A DNA stretch of 64,000 bases, from the NCBI RefSeq assembly GCF_900174485.1, contig NZ_LT837803.1, positions 1,240,001 through 1,304,000 of the forward strand. Direction: 5' to 3'. Source of the DNA: Sterolibacterium denitrificans. Lineage in GTDB: Bacteria; Pseudomonadota; Gammaproteobacteria; Burkholderiales; Rhodocyclaceae. The notes under the pieces were generated by a model. It was given only the letters and a program-made list of their open reading frames with translations, had not been told where the DNA came from and did no database searches. This document shows, in pieces, positions 26,054 to 35,852 of this stretch. A program made the position numbers and the translations under genes. The stretch's first letter is position 1. The number at the start of each line of letters is the position of its first letter.

Positions 26054-27073
26054 TCAGTTGCTCGACAGCGCGCCGGAAAGCAGCTTGGCGGTGATGTCGA
26101 CAATGGGAATCATGCGCTCGTAGGCCATGCGCGTCGGGCCGATGACGCCGATCGAGCCGACCACCTGGCCGTCGATTTCGTAGGGCGAGGCGATCACGCT
26201 GCATTCGTCGAGCGGTGCGATGCCCGACTCGCCGCCGATGTAGATCTGCACGCCTTCGGCACGGTTGCTGACGTCGAGCAATTGCATCAGGCTGGTCTTC
26301 TGCTCGAACAGGGCGAACAGTTCGCGCAGGCGCGTCATGTCCGAGGACAGGTCGGCGACTTCGAGCAGGTTGCGCTCGCCGGAAATCACATACTGCGAGC
26401 TGCTCTCGGTGATGGCTTCGCTGCTGGCCGCAAGCGCGGCGTTCATCAGTTCGCTCATGTCGCTGCGCAACTGGCCAAGTTCGCTGTATATCTGTTCGCG
26501 TACCTGGCCGAAATCGAGACCGACGCAATTCTGATTGAGATAGTTCGCCGCCTCGGTCAGCTCGGCGGCCGTGTAGCTGTGCTGCGGAATCAGGATGCGG
26601 TTCTGTACGTCGCCGCTGGCCGTGACGATGATCAGCAGGATGCGCTTTTCCGACAGGCCGAGGAATTCGATCTGGCGGATGCGTGGCGCCTGGCGGCGCG
26701 GCGCGACGACGACGCCGGCAAAGTGCGAGAGCTGCGAGAGCAGTTGCGAGGCCTGGCTGATTACGCGTTGCGGCTGGTCGGGCTGGATCGCGCCCTGGAT
26801 TTCGTGGATTTCGGCGCGCTCCAGCGGTTTGACGGTCAGCAGCGAATCGACGAACAGCCGGTAGCCGCGCGCCGTCGGTATGCGCCCGGCCGAAGTATGC
26901 GGGCTGCTGATGAATCCATGCTCTTCCAGGTCGGACATGACGTTGCGGATCGTTGCCGGCGACAGATCCAGCGTCGAGTGGCGCGAAAGCGTGCGCGAAC
27001 CGACCGGTTGACCGTCTTCGATATAGCGTTCGATCAGGGTCTTGAGCAGGGTCTGGGCGCGTTTGTCGAGCAT
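26054..27073 (-). CDS. hrcA: Heat-inducible transcription repressor HrcA
   Basis: Repressor of 339 residues that binds CIRCE operators of groE/dnaK-type operons. N-terminal winged helix [32 protein letters not shown], then [32 protein letters not shown], and the C-terminal dimerisation domain ending [18 protein letters not shown]. The start at 27073 fits the family; 27088 would add five residues and cannot be excluded. No CIRCE element is visible in this window, including before grpE and dnaK, which instead have sigma-32 promoters. Regulated targets are probably elsewhere (groESL). Confidence 0.93.
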   Translation of the reverse strand: MLDKRAQTLLKTLIERYIEDGQPVGSRTLSRHSTLDLSPATIRNVMSDLEEHGFISSPHTSAGRIPTARGYRLFVDSLLTVKPLERAEIHEIQGAIQPDQPQRVISQASQLLSQLSHFAGVVVAPRRQAPRIRQIEFLGLSEKRILLIIVTASGDVQNRILIPQHSYTAAELTEAANYLNQNCVGLDFGQVREQIYSELGQLRSDMSELMNAALAASSEAITESSSQYVISGERNLLEVADLSSDMTRLRELFALFEQKTSLMQLLDVSNRAEGVQIYIGGESGIAPLDECSVIASPYEIDGQVVGSIGVIGPTRMAYERMIPIVDITAKLLSGALSSN

Positions 27074-27120
27074 GCGGATATTGTACATGGTGCCGTGTGT
27101 ACCGTGGCCGCCGCAGGCCC

Positions 27121-27148
27121 GCGCAGCGGGCGCCGTACGGCGCTGCGC
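27121..27148. repeat. GC-rich hairpin in the hrcA–nadK gap
   Basis: GCGCAGC (27121–27127) pairs with GCTGCGC (27142–27148). Between them is the perfect ten-base palindrome GCCGTACGGC (27132–27141), giving a stable stem with a GGGC bulge. It lies between the divergent hrcA and nadK genes and may be an operator or structured leader of nadK. Confidence 0.5.
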
Positions 27149-27184
27149 TGTGGATTGCGCATGGCTTTGTGGTTTAATTCCGGA

Positions 27185-28099
27185 ATGTCCAATATGTCCA
27201 ATTCGCCCGGTTCATTCGATTCGCTTGGCGATTTCCGCACCATTGCCCTGATCGGCAAATACCAGAGTCTGGAAATTGCGGATGCGCTGCGCGATCTGGT
27301 GGCTTTCCTGCAGGCGCAGGGGCGCGAGGTACTGATCGAGGAAGGGACGGCGGCGGCGGTGGGCTGCCATGGCTGCCGGACAGCCACGTTTTCCCGCATT
27401 GGCGAGCAGGCCGATCTGGCGATCGTCGTCGGCGGCGATGGCACCATGCTGAATGCCGCCCGGCGGCTGGCAGCGTATGCGATTCCGCTGGCTGGCGTGA
27501 ATCAGGGACGCCTGGGGTTCATGACCGACATTGCCAGCCAGTCCATGCTGGAAGGCATCGCCTCCCTGCTGGACGGTGAATTCTCGCCCGAGCAGCGCTT
27601 TCTGCTCGATGCCCGGGTCATGCGCGAGGGGGAAACGCTGTTCAGCGCCCTGGCGCTCAACGATGTGGTCATCAACAAGGGCGATATCGGCCGCATGATC
27701 GAGGTCGAGGTGCGCGTGGATGGCGAGTTCATCTACATCCTGCGTGCCGACGGCATGATCATCGCCACGCCGACCGGCTCGACGGCCTATGCCCTGTCCG
27801 CCAACGGGCCGATTCTGCATCCGGCGGTGCATGGGGTGGCCCTGGTGCCGCTTTGTCCGCACGCCCTGAGCAACCGGCCGATCACCATCAGCGACGAGAG
27901 CCGGATCGAAATCCAGTTGCTGGCGCAGTACGACGCCCGGATCCATTTCGACGGACATGAATATTTCGATGCGCGCGCCGGCGATCTGCTGCAGGTGCAG
28001 CGCTCGTCCCACGCCATCACCCTGATGCACCCGCCGGGCTACAGCTATTTCGCCATGCTGCGCGAAAAGCTGCACTGGAGCGGGACGCCGCGGCACTGA
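27185..28099 (+). CDS. nadK: NAD kinase
   Basis: Phosphorylates NAD to NADP. Protein of about 304 residues with the GGDGT nucleotide motif ([13 protein letters not shown], near residue 84), [12 protein letters not shown], the NE/D-type [19 protein letters not shown] and [18 protein letters not shown]. The C-terminal [17 protein letters not shown] is also conserved. Two ATG codons (27185 and 27194) and one at 27161 are possible starts; the Ser/Asn-rich first 14 residues are not part of the fold. Divergent from hrcA, and recN follows after 19 bases, as in many betaproteobacteria. Confidence 0.93.
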   Translation: MSNMSNSPGSFDSLGDFRTIALIGKYQSLEIADALRDLVAFLQAQGREVLIEEGTAAAVGCHGCRTATFSRIGEQADLAIVVGGDGTMLNAARRLAAYAIPLAGVNQGRLGFMTDIASQSMLEGIASLLDGEFSPEQRFLLDARVMREGETLFSALALNDVVINKGDIGRMIEVEVRVDGEFIYILRADGMIIATPTGSTAYALSANGPILHPAVHGVALVPLCPHALSNRPITISDESRIEIQLLAQYDARIHFDGHEYFDARAGDLLQVQRSSHAITLMHPPGYSYFAMLREKLHWSGTPRH

Positions 28100-28118
28100 T
28101 CGCTTCTGCCAATCCGCC

Positions 28119-29819
28119 ATGCTGCGTCGCCTCTACATCCGCGATTTCGTCATCGTCGATCGTCTCGAACTGGAGTTCGCGGCGGGTTTTTCCGCCCTGA
28201 CCGGCGAGACGGGCGCCGGCAAGTCCATCCTCATCGACGCGTTGTCGCTGGCGCTGGGCGAGCGCGCCGAGAGTGGCGCCAGCGTCGTGCGCGTCGGCGC
28301 GGAGCGTGCCGAAGTCTCAGCCAGCTTCGGGCTGGCGGGCGAGCATGCGCAGAGCGTGCGAGCCTGGCTGGCGGCGCACGATTTCGAGGCCGGCAACGAG
28401 AATGAGGATGAATGCCTGTTGCGCCGGGTCGTCGATGCCGGCGGCCGCTCGCGGGCCTACATCAACGGCGCGCCGGCCACGCTCGCCCAGTTGCGCGAGC
28501 TGGGCGAATTCTTCTGCGACATCCACGGCCAGCATGCCCACCATTCGTTGTTGCGCAACGAAGCGCAGCGCGAACTGCTCGATGCCCATGCCGGCCTGCT
28601 GCCGCTGGCGCGCGAGGTGGCCGGGAAATATCGCGTCTGGCAGCGGCTGCGCGCGGCCTGCAGCAATGCCGAACGCGATGCCAGCGCCGCCCTGCGCGAG
28701 CGCGAAGCCCTGGAATGGCAGGTCCAGGAGCTGCGGGCGCTGGCTTTCGACCCGGCGCAGTGGCAGGAGGACAACCAGGAACACCGGCGCCTGTCGCATG
28801 CGGCGGCCCTGATTGAAGGCGCCGGTGGCGCACTGATGCAACTGGAAGAGGACGATGGCGGCGGCGCTGGCGCTGCTGCCATTACGCCGCAGCTCGGCCA
28901 CATTCTGACGCGCCTGCGCGATCTGCTCGAATACGATGCCGACCTGAACGAGGCCGTCGAGCTGCTGGACAATGCGCAGATCCAGTTGCAGGAGGCCGCG
29001 CACGCGTTGCGCCACTACCAGCGCAAGCTGGATCTCGAACCACAGCGCCTGGCCGAACTGGAGACGCGGATCGCCACGGTCATGGCGCTGGCGCGCAAGC
29101 AGCGCGTCGCGGTCGAAGAACTGCCCGGACTGTTGGCGCAGCAGCAGGCGCGTCTCGAGGAACTGGATCTGCTGGTGGATGTCGCCGCTTTGGCCGAAAA
29201 GGCCGCTGCGGCGGAAAAGGACTATCTCGCTGCGGCGAAAAAACTGGGCAAGGGCCGCGCCAAGGCGGCCGCCGAACTCGGTCGCCAGGTCAGCGAGGCC
29301 ATGCAGCAGTTGGCGATGGCAGGCGGGCGCTTCGAGATTCAGTTGCTGCCGCTGGCCGAAGACGCGGCCCACGGGCTGGAAAGCGTCGAATTTTTCGTTG
29401 CCGCGAATGCGGGACAACCACCCAGGCCGCTGGCCAAAGTTGCTTCCGGCGGCGAGCTGTCGCGGATCGGTTTGTCCATCCAGGTGATTGCCAGCCAGGC
29501 AGCGCAGACGCCCACGCTGATTTTCGACGAAGTGGATGTCGGTATCGGCGGCCGCGTGGCGGAGATCGTGGGGCGGATGTTGCGTGAGCTGGGCCACGGC
29601 CGTCAGGTGCTGTGCGTCACCCATCTGCCGCAGGTGGCCGCCTGCGCCCATCGGCAATGGAGCATCGCCAAGGAAGAGGTCGATGGCGCCGTGTTCTCGC
29701 GCGTGATGCCGCTCGACCACGCAGCCCGGATCGAGGAGTTGGCGCGCATGCTGGGCGGCGTGAAAATCACGGCGACGACCCGGCAGCACGCGACGGAAAT
29801 GCTGGCGGCGGCGCAATAG
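28119..29819 (+). CDS. recN: DNA repair protein RecN
   Basis: SMC-like ATPase for double-strand break repair, 566 residues. N-terminal Walker A GETGAGKS at 29–36, a central coiled-coil arm (about 160–390, rich in Glu/Gln/Arg), and a C-terminal half-site with the signature VASGGELSRIGLSIQVI and Walker B TLIFDEVDVGIGG. The final CVTHLPQVAACAHRQW H-loop is present. Length agrees with the family. It is probably co-transcribed with nadK. Such genes are usually LexA-regulated, but I found no clear SOS box in the short gap. Confidence 0.96.
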   Translation: MLRRLYIRDFVIVDRLELEFAAGFSALTGETGAGKSILIDALSLALGERAESGASVVRVGAERAEVSASFGLAGEHAQSVRAWLAAHDFEAGNENEDECLLRRVVDAGGRSRAYINGAPATLAQLRELGEFFCDIHGQHAHHSLLRNEAQRELLDAHAGLLPLAREVAGKYRVWQRLRAACSNAERDASAALREREALEWQVQELRALAFDPAQWQEDNQEHRRLSHAAALIEGAGGALMQLEEDDGGGAGAAAITPQLGHILTRLRDLLEYDADLNEAVELLDNAQIQLQEAAHALRHYQRKLDLEPQRLAELETRIATVMALARKQRVAVEELPGLLAQQQARLEELDLLVDVAALAEKAAAAEKDYLAAAKKLGKGRAKAAAELGRQVSEAMQQLAMAGGRFEIQLLPLAEDAAHGLESVEFFVAANAGQPPRPLAKVASGGELSRIGLSIQVIASQAAQTPTLIFDEVDVGIGGRVAEIVGRMLRELGHGRQVLCVTHLPQVAACAHRQWSIAKEEVDGAVFSRVMPLDHAARIEELARMLGGVKITATTRQHATEMLAAAQ

Positions 29820-30031
29820 TCCGGTTGTTCCGTTGCGCCGGCGGTAGTACCGCACTGATATCGTGCTGATGTTTTGAACGCCCGTAGCGCAGGTGTTAGC
29901 ATAGCCGGCGTATACAAAGGAAGCGGGCGGGCGCCGCATTCGACCCATCGTGCACTGGCGGCATGGGGCATTTCCCGGCAGATATTTGCCGGCTTTTCAT
30001 CGGGGTGTTGCCGTAACGGATGCGGCAATGA

Positions 30032-31768
30032 ATGGAGGAAACGGTGGGGGTCAGGATACTGCTGGATCTCATAGGCGGCGTGGCGTTGCTCCTGTGGGGT
30101 TTGTACATGGTGCAAACCGGCATCGTCCGGGCGTACGGCGCAAGAATCCGGCGGTTTCTCGGCAGGGTGTTGAAAAACAGGTATCACGCCTTTGCCGCCG
30201 GGCTGGGGGTGACGGCGATCCTGCAAAGCAGCACCGCCACTTCCTTGATGCTGACTTCGTTTGCCGCCGCGGGTCTGGTGCAGTTGGGCCCGGCACTGGC
30301 GGTGATGCTCGGGGCGAATGTCGGCACCACGCTGATCGTGCAGTTGCTGTCCTTCGATTCCTCGATCATTTCTCCGTTGTTGCTGACTACCGGCGTACTT
30401 GCCTACAAGCGCGGCGCGCGCACGGTCGTCAAGGATCTCGGCCGGGTGGCCATCGGCCTCGGCCTGATGCTGCTTTCCCTGCATTTGCTGCTCGACAGTC
30501 TGGCGCCGGCCGAACACGTGCCGGTGGTGCGCGCGCTGTTCGCGGCGGTGACCAACGAGCCGCTGCTGACGCTGCTGATCGGCGCGGTTCTGGCCTGGGC
30601 TTCGCACTCCAGCGTGGCCACCGTGCTCCTGACGATGTCGCTGGTCTCTTCCCATTTCCTGACGCCGTTCGCCGCCCTGGCCCTGGTGCTGGGGGCCAAC
30701 CTCGGCAGCGCCTTCAATCCATTGCTCGAAGGCATGGGCAGCGGCAATCCGGCGCATCGCCGCATGCCGGTGGGCAACCTGATCAATCGCCTCGTGGGCT
30801 GCCTGATCTTCATGCCGTTTCTGGCGCCGATCGTCGAACTGCTGGAATCCTTCTATCAGAATCCGGTGCGGCTGGTCGCCGATTTCCATACCCTGTTCAA
30901 CCTCATCATGGCCCTGCTCTTCATCCTGCCGCTGAATCTCTATGCGCGGGTGCTGGAGAAGCTGCTGCCCGAGGTGAAGACCACCGATGATTTGACGACC
31001 CCGATTTATCTGGATGCGAGCGTCATCGAGACGCCGAGCGTGGCGCTCGCCTGCGCCGCGCGCGAAACCATGCGCATGGGCGACATCATCGATACCATGC
31101 TGCAGCAGTCGATGACGGCGATCCTGACCAATGACCGGATGCTGGTGGGCGAAATCAGCGACAAGGACAATGCGGTCGATCGCCTGAACGAGGCCATCAA
31201 GCTCTACATCGTCAAGGTGACCCATGGCAGCCTCGACGACGTGGAAGGTCAGCGCGCCATGGAAATCCTCAATCTGGCGATCAACCTGGAGCATATCGGC
31301 GACATCATCGACATGAACCTGATGGAACTGGCCGGCAAGAAGATCCGGGGACAACTGGAGTTTTCCGCCGAAGGGGCGGCGGAGCTGGAGGAGTTTCATC
31401 GCATCGTGCGCGACAACCTCAAGCTCGCCATGACGGTATTCCTCTCCGGCGACGTCAAGGCGGCACGCCAGTTGCTGGAGGAGAAAAGCCGGATACGCGA
31501 GCTCGAGTTTGCTGCCGCCGAGAAACACATGGCGCGGCTGAAAGTGGGACGGGTCGAAAGCATCGAGACCAGCGCCCTGCACATCGACATCCTGCGCGAC
31601 CTGAAGCGTATTCACTCGCATATCTGTTCTGCCGCCTATCCGGCGCTTGAGGCCGCAGGGCAACTCAATCGGACCCGCCTGAAGCCGCCATCCATCCGGA
31701 TCGGCAAAAAGAAGCAGTTTTCCATGAATATGAACGGTCGGATTGCGAAAGAGGAAGCTGGAAACTGA
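30032..31768 (+). CDS. Na/Pi cotransporter family protein with PhoU domain
   Basis: Membrane protein of about 578 residues. Two inverted repeats of the Na/Pi-cotransporter fold carry the signatures ILQSSTATSLMLTSF (about 69) and WASHSSVATVLLTMS (about 190); GANVGTTL and GANLGSAFNP are the matching reentrant glycine motifs. From about residue 340 a PhoU-like helical domain follows (MRMGDIIDTMLQQSM; HIGDIIDMNLMELA). It is expected to export or import phosphate at the inner membrane. Start is ATG at 30032; a GTG at 30044 with GGAGGA just upstream is an alternative. It is monocistronic. Confidence 0.9.
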   Translation: MEETVGVRILLDLIGGVALLLWGLYMVQTGIVRAYGARIRRFLGRVLKNRYHAFAAGLGVTAILQSSTATSLMLTSFAAAGLVQLGPALAVMLGANVGTTLIVQLLSFDSSIISPLLLTTGVLAYKRGARTVVKDLGRVAIGLGLMLLSLHLLLDSLAPAEHVPVVRALFAAVTNEPLLTLLIGAVLAWASHSSVATVLLTMSLVSSHFLTPFAALALVLGANLGSAFNPLLEGMGSGNPAHRRMPVGNLINRLVGCLIFMPFLAPIVELLESFYQNPVRLVADFHTLFNLIMALLFILPLNLYARVLEKLLPEVKTTDDLTTPIYLDASVIETPSVALACAARETMRMGDIIDTMLQQSMTAILTNDRMLVGEISDKDNAVDRLNEAIKLYIVKVTHGSLDDVEGQRAMEILNLAINLEHIGDIIDMNLMELAGKKIRGQLEFSAEGAAELEEFHRIVRDNLKLAMTVFLSGDVKAARQLLEEKSRIRELEFAAAEKHMARLKVGRVESIETSALHIDILRDLKRIHSHICSAAYPALEAAGQLNRTRLKPPSIRIGKKKQFSMNMNGRIAKEEAGN

Positions 31769-31906
31769 AAGCGAAAGTCATGTTCGTTTGCAGAGTGCCC
31801 GGCGTTGACGGCATGATTTCCGGTTCGCTATCCATGCTTGCGTTTGCATTTGGTCTACGATCCAAGGATTTTCAAGATATCGGAAGACCGATCCTGGAGG
31901 CTGGAC

Positions 31907-33001
31907 ATGCCTAACAGCGTTGCGCCGCAATTGCCGGTTTTCTGGTATTTCGACGAAAAGCTGTTCGAGCTGGAGCAGAAGTTTTTGTTCGATGCCGGAC
32001 CGGGCTATGTCGGCCACGAACTGATGGTGCCGGGTGCGCACGACTATCGCAGTCTCGAATGGCTCGATCATGCGCGTCTGCTGGTGCGCCAGGGCGACGA
32101 GCAGGGCGGCGGCATCGAACTGCTGTCCAACGTCTGCCGTCATCGCCAGGCGATCATGCTGCAAGGCTCGGGCAATGCCAAACATATCGTCTGCCCGATC
32201 CATCGCTGGACCTACGATACGCAGGGCAGCCTGATCGGCGCGCCGCACTTCCCCGCCAATCCCTGTCTGCATCTCGACAAGCAGCCACTGGAGAACTGGA
32301 ACGGCCTGCTGTTCAAGGGGCCGCGTTCGGCGCGCGAGGATCTGGCCGGCATGAAGCTCGCCGACCAGGGTATTTTCGACTTCAGCGGCTACAGGCTGGA
32401 TCGCGTCGAAATGCATCAGTGCAATTACAACTGGAAGACCTTCATCGAGGTCTATCTGGAGGATTACCACGTCGCGCCCTACCATCCCGGGTTGGGAAAC
32501 TTCGTCACCTGCGACGACCTGACCTGGCAATTCGGCGACTGGTATTCGGTGCAGCGCGTCGGCATCACCTCGCTGCTGAAGTCGGGTTCCAAAGTCTATG
32601 AACGCTGGCAGAAGCAGTTGCTCGAATTCAACAACGGCGAGCAGCCGAAACAAGGCGCGGTGTGGCTGACCTATTACCCGAACATCATGGTCGAGTGGTA
32701 TCCGCACGTGCTGGTGATGTCGTCGCTGATCCCGCAGGATGTGGACAAGACGCTCAACGTCGTCGAGTTCTACTATCCCGAGGAAATCGCCTTGTTCGAG
32801 CGCGGGTTCATCGAGGCCCAGCAGGCCGCCTACATGGAAACCGCAATCGAGGATGACGATATCGGCGAACGCATGGATCGCGGCCGTCGTGCGCTGATGA
32901 AGCAGGGGCGCAGCGAGACCGGTCCCTATCAGTCGCCGATGGAGGACGGCATGCGGCATTTCCACGAGTTCTATCGCGGCATCGTCGCAGGGGCGCGCTG
33001 A
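31907..33001 (+). CDS. Rieske non-haem iron oxygenase, alpha subunit type
   Basis: Protein of 364 residues. The Rieske [2Fe-2S] ligands are C77-x-H79 and C96-x2-H99 (CRHRQ and CPIHRW). The catalytic domain contains NYNWKTFIEVYLEDYHVAPYHPGL, with the conserved aspartate and two histidines H-x4-H for mononuclear iron. ATG at 31907 follows a GGAGG site by seven bases. The length and motifs resemble choline-monooxygenase and aromatic-ring hydroxylase alpha subunits; in a sterol degrader a steroid monooxygenase such as KshA is conceivable. No ferredoxin or reductase gene is next to it. A perfect hairpin ends the gene. Substrate unknown. Confidence 0.85.
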   Translation: MPNSVAPQLPVFWYFDEKLFELEQKFLFDAGPGYVGHELMVPGAHDYRSLEWLDHARLLVRQGDEQGGGIELLSNVCRHRQAIMLQGSGNAKHIVCPIHRWTYDTQGSLIGAPHFPANPCLHLDKQPLENWNGLLFKGPRSAREDLAGMKLADQGIFDFSGYRLDRVEMHQCNYNWKTFIEVYLEDYHVAPYHPGLGNFVTCDDLTWQFGDWYSVQRVGITSLLKSGSKVYERWQKQLLEFNNGEQPKQGAVWLTYYPNIMVEWYPHVLVMSSLIPQDVDKTLNVVEFYYPEEIALFERGFIEAQQAAYMETAIEDDDIGERMDRGRRALMKQGRSETGPYQSPMEDGMRHFHEFYRGIVAGAR

Positions 33002-33004
33002 CGC

Positions 33005-33026
33005 GAAAGCCGCGCCGGCGGCTTTC
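33005..33026. terminator. Bidirectional hairpin between Rieske and MalT-like genes
   Basis: GAAAGCCGC (33005–33013) and GCGGCTTTC (33018–33026) form a nine-pair stem with a GCCG loop. It sits between the convergent gene ends and the stem ends in TTTC on both strands, fitting a bidirectional Rho-independent terminator. Confidence 0.75.
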
Positions 33027-35619
33027 AGGGCATCGGAATATTCTCATCGACTCCGCTGGAGGCGAAGGCGGCCGCCTGAGTGCGGTTGCGCACGTTGAGT
33101 TTCGAGAAGATGTTCTTCAGGTGGGATTTGATGGTTTCCGGTGTGACGCCCAAGGCCTTGGCCATGACCTTGTTGGATTCTCCGCGGGCCACGCACTGCA
33201 GGATCAGACGTTCCTTGACGGTCAGGGCGTGGAGCGGGCTGCCTCTTGCGGGAGCGGGTGCCGCCGTCAGCCGCCAGCGCGCGGGCAGGCTTTCCAGCAA
33301 GGCCAGCGCCCCGCTTTGACGCACGGCCGGCTGCCATTCATTGTATTTCCGCTCGGCGGCATCGGTTTGGCCCATGCGGCATAACAGGCCGATCATGGCG
33401 ATGTGCAGCTCCATCTGGGGGAGCCTCAGTTGCGCGGCGCCCAGCCTGGCGGCGAGCGCTTCGGCTTCTGAGATCAATGCCGTGGGAGGCTCGCCCGTTG
33501 CGCTGGCGAGTTCCAGCATGGCCAGCACCCGCGCATGGGCGATGTCGTCCGTTTCCGCGGTTTGGCAATGCTTGCTGCAGAGCTGTTGCAGGCGGAGAAC
33601 GCAGGCACGGGCTTCTTCCGGCTTGAGTTCCTGTAGGCTGATGCGGCTGCGTTCCAGCAGGGCCTGGGCGAGCAGGCGCGGCCATTGCCGGCGGTGCGCA
33701 ATGGCCTCGATTTCTTCGACGCGTTGCCGCGCCTGGGCCAATTGGCCTTGGCGGCGCAGAAGGGCCGCGCTGCTGCCCAGACTGGCCATGATGGAATCCA
33801 GAAACCCGCCCATTTGCACGAACGCCAGGCTGTCGGCAAGCAAGGCTTCGGCTTCGTTGATGCGCCCCTGCAAAAGCCGGATGCGCGCCAGAAATCCGCT
33901 CGGGAAGGCTCTCAGGTTCGGATTGGTTGCGCCGCTTTCGGCCAGCTCGGCAAAGGCGCGTTCGATGTGCGCGGCGGCGCTGGTCAGGTGGGCTTGCTGG
34001 ATGTCGGCCAGGCTGTCGATGCAATGCTGGTACAGGCGGTTGAATGTGTAGCAGGTGCTGGCCAGCGGCTTGGATTGCAGGGATGGCAGGTCATACAGCG
34101 CGTGCCATTGGCTTGCGCGCAACATCGCATAGCGCTGTACGTTGTTCAGGACGTTGAGTATCCAGGGCTGGTCTCCGAAGTGTTGCAGGCAGGCGGCTGC
34201 AAGCTGTGCGCCTTCATCCGCCTGTTCGTTCAGGGCCATCAGCATGGCGCGCAACGCGCGGCATTCCCACGGGTCGATGCCGTCCTCGTCCGGGAGGCTT
34301 TCCAGCAGGGCTGACGCTTCTTCATGCTGCATGGCGAGCGCCGCGGCCCAGGCCAGTGCCAGGCGTGTCCGGGCCGAGAACGAGCCTGGCTGCGCCTTGA
34401 GCTGCCGCTGCCATTGCAGCAGGTTGAGGAAGTCTCCTTGTTCCACCAGATCCATGGCGCACTGCTGTATCCAGACATGCGCCTGATGCGCATCGCCGGC
34501 GGCCAGCGCCAGGGAAATCGCCTGGCGCCAGCAGCCTTGCTCGGCCAGCCAGGCGGCGGCCCGCCGCCGGAAGGCGTTGGCGCGTTCCGGATCCTCGTGC
34601 TCCAGCAAACGGGTCATATGCTGCCTGAACAGCGGATGCAGGTTGAACCATGAGCGCTCGTCGCCTTGCGCGCCGATGAATAGTTGCCGCTGTTCCAGTG
34701 CGTCGATGAAGCGTTCGGGCGCGTGATATCGGCAATGGGCCAGCAGTGGGGCATTGAACGTTTCGAGCAGGCCGAGCGGAAGTAATTGGCGGCGGAAATC
34801 GGTATCGAGTTCCGTCAGCATTGCATCGAAAACCATGCTCAGGCGGCGCGATAGCGCGGCGGATCCCCCATGGGAGCGTTTGCGTGCGACAAGAAGATAG
34901 GCGCGCAGGGCGGTGCTCCAGCCTGCCGAAGTTTCCTGGATGGTCGTCAGTTCGCTGGCTGTCGGGGTTTGACCGGCGCGCTCCAGCAGGGCTTGCGTTT
35001 CGTCGGACGTGAAGCGCAGAGATTCGGCGTCGAGCGCCAGGAGGGGGTGTTCGCGCGCCTGCGACAGCAGATTCGTGGGCAACTGCCGGCGGCTGACGAG
35101 CAGCAGGTGGAGTCGTGGCGGCGGGTGGCGCAGCAGTGGCGCCAGCGCTTCCTGCAATGTCGAAGCGCCGGCGTGCTGGCAGTCGTCCAGAACCAGCAGG
35201 ATGTGGCCGGTGTGACGGTGGAGCGCATTGCTCAAGCAGACGGCCATGGCGTTGACGGAAGGGCTGTGTTCCGGCGCGGGAAGATCGGGCGCCAAGTCCG
35301 GGTTCGCGACGCCGAGCGATGTCGCCAGGCCATGCAGCAAACCGGCGGGGCTGTCGTCTGCATGGTCGAGCGTCAGCCACGCCGTCGCGACGCCCTGGGC
35401 GGCAAGAATTTCGAGCCAGGCGGCCGCCAGGGTGGTTTTGCCATAGCCGGGCGGCGCCTGAATGATGGCCAGTCCGTGTTCGAGCAGCCTGGGGGCGAGG
35501 TCTTCCAGGCGGGGGCGCGACAGCAGGCCGCGTCCCCGGCGCGGCGGGTGCAGGCGGGAGACTTGCAGCACTGATGGCTGTTGTGTCGTGGAATGGGGTG
35601 AGGGGTGATCCTCGCTCAT
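33025..35619 (-). CDS. MalT-type LuxR-family ATP-dependent transcription activator
   Basis: Large regulator of 864 residues. A P-loop APPGYGKTTLAAAWLEI (about 55) and VLDDCQHAGASTL form the STAND-class NTPase. A long helical TPR-like sensor region follows (about 330–780). A C-terminal LuxR helix-turn-helix is at about 795–855 (LTVKERLILQCVARGESNKVMAKALGVTPETIKSHLKNIF). Such proteins bind a small inducer and ATP, oligomerise, and activate adjacent operons. It is divergent from the three-gene operon starting at 35853, with palindromic and dyad sequences in the gap, so it most likely controls that operon. The Rieske gene is on the other side, convergent. Confidence 0.9.
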   Translation of the reverse strand: MSEDHPSPHSTTQQPSVLQVSRLHPPRRGRGLLSRPRLEDLAPRLLEHGLAIIQAPPGYGKTTLAAAWLEILAAQGVATAWLTLDHADDSPAGLLHGLATSLGVANPDLAPDLPAPEHSPSVNAMAVCLSNALHRHTGHILLVLDDCQHAGASTLQEALAPLLRHPPPRLHLLLVSRRQLPTNLLSQAREHPLLALDAESLRFTSDETQALLERAGQTPTASELTTIQETSAGWSTALRAYLLVARKRSHGGSAALSRRLSMVFDAMLTELDTDFRRQLLPLGLLETFNAPLLAHCRYHAPERFIDALEQRQLFIGAQGDERSWFNLHPLFRQHMTRLLEHEDPERANAFRRRAAAWLAEQGCWRQAISLALAAGDAHQAHVWIQQCAMDLVEQGDFLNLLQWQRQLKAQPGSFSARTRLALAWAAALAMQHEEASALLESLPDEDGIDPWECRALRAMLMALNEQADEGAQLAAACLQHFGDQPWILNVLNNVQRYAMLRASQWHALYDLPSLQSKPLASTCYTFNRLYQHCIDSLADIQQAHLTSAAAHIERAFAELAESGATNPNLRAFPSGFLARIRLLQGRINEAEALLADSLAFVQMGGFLDSIMASLGSSAALLRRQGQLAQARQRVEEIEAIAHRRQWPRLLAQALLERSRISLQELKPEEARACVLRLQQLCSKHCQTAETDDIAHARVLAMLELASATGEPPTALISEAEALAARLGAAQLRLPQMELHIAMIGLLCRMGQTDAAERKYNEWQPAVRQSGALALLESLPARWRLTAAPAPARGSPLHALTVKERLILQCVARGESNKVMAKALGVTPETIKSHLKNIFSKLNVRNRTQAAAFASSGVDENIPMP

Positions 35620-35640
35620 TTTGCCTTGTCGTCCTTCCCG

Positions 35641-35658
35641 ATCCCCCGATCGGGGGAT
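35641..35658. promoter_or_regulatory. Perfect 18-bp palindrome upstream of the MalT-like gene
   Basis: ATCCCCCGATCGGGGGAT is identical to its reverse complement. It is 22 bases upstream of the regulator start and about 195 upstream of the divergent operon start. It may be an operator, for example for autoregulation. Confidence 0.6.
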
Positions 35659-35662
35659 GAAA

Positions 35663-35700
35663 AATGCAAATTATGATTCATATGATGAATCTCATGCATT
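35663..35700. promoter_or_regulatory. Nested dyad in the MalT-like/operon intergenic region
   Basis: GATTCAT-ATG-ATGAATC (35675–35691) is a perfect seven-base dyad. It is flanked by AATGCA (35663–35668) and TGCATT (35695–35700), also an inverted pair with nearly the same centre. This nested symmetry suggests a binding site for a dimeric or oligomeric regulator. Confidence 0.55.
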
Positions 35701-35852
35701 GTCCATGAGCTTGCAAAGGTTTTGCGCTGCAACTCGGCAATGTGGTCGGAGGACAAAAAGCGCGCCGTGGTAGCGTGGGTGAATGGTCGCAAGAATAAGC
35801 GCCATGCATGCAACGGGTTGCTCGTTATTCACAATCAAGCGAGGAGGAGACC

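Noticed and set aside
29603-31663. Minus-strand open frame of 686 codons opposite recN and the Na/Pi transporter
   Set aside because: Gln/His/Arg-rich shadow; the plus strand encodes recognised proteins.
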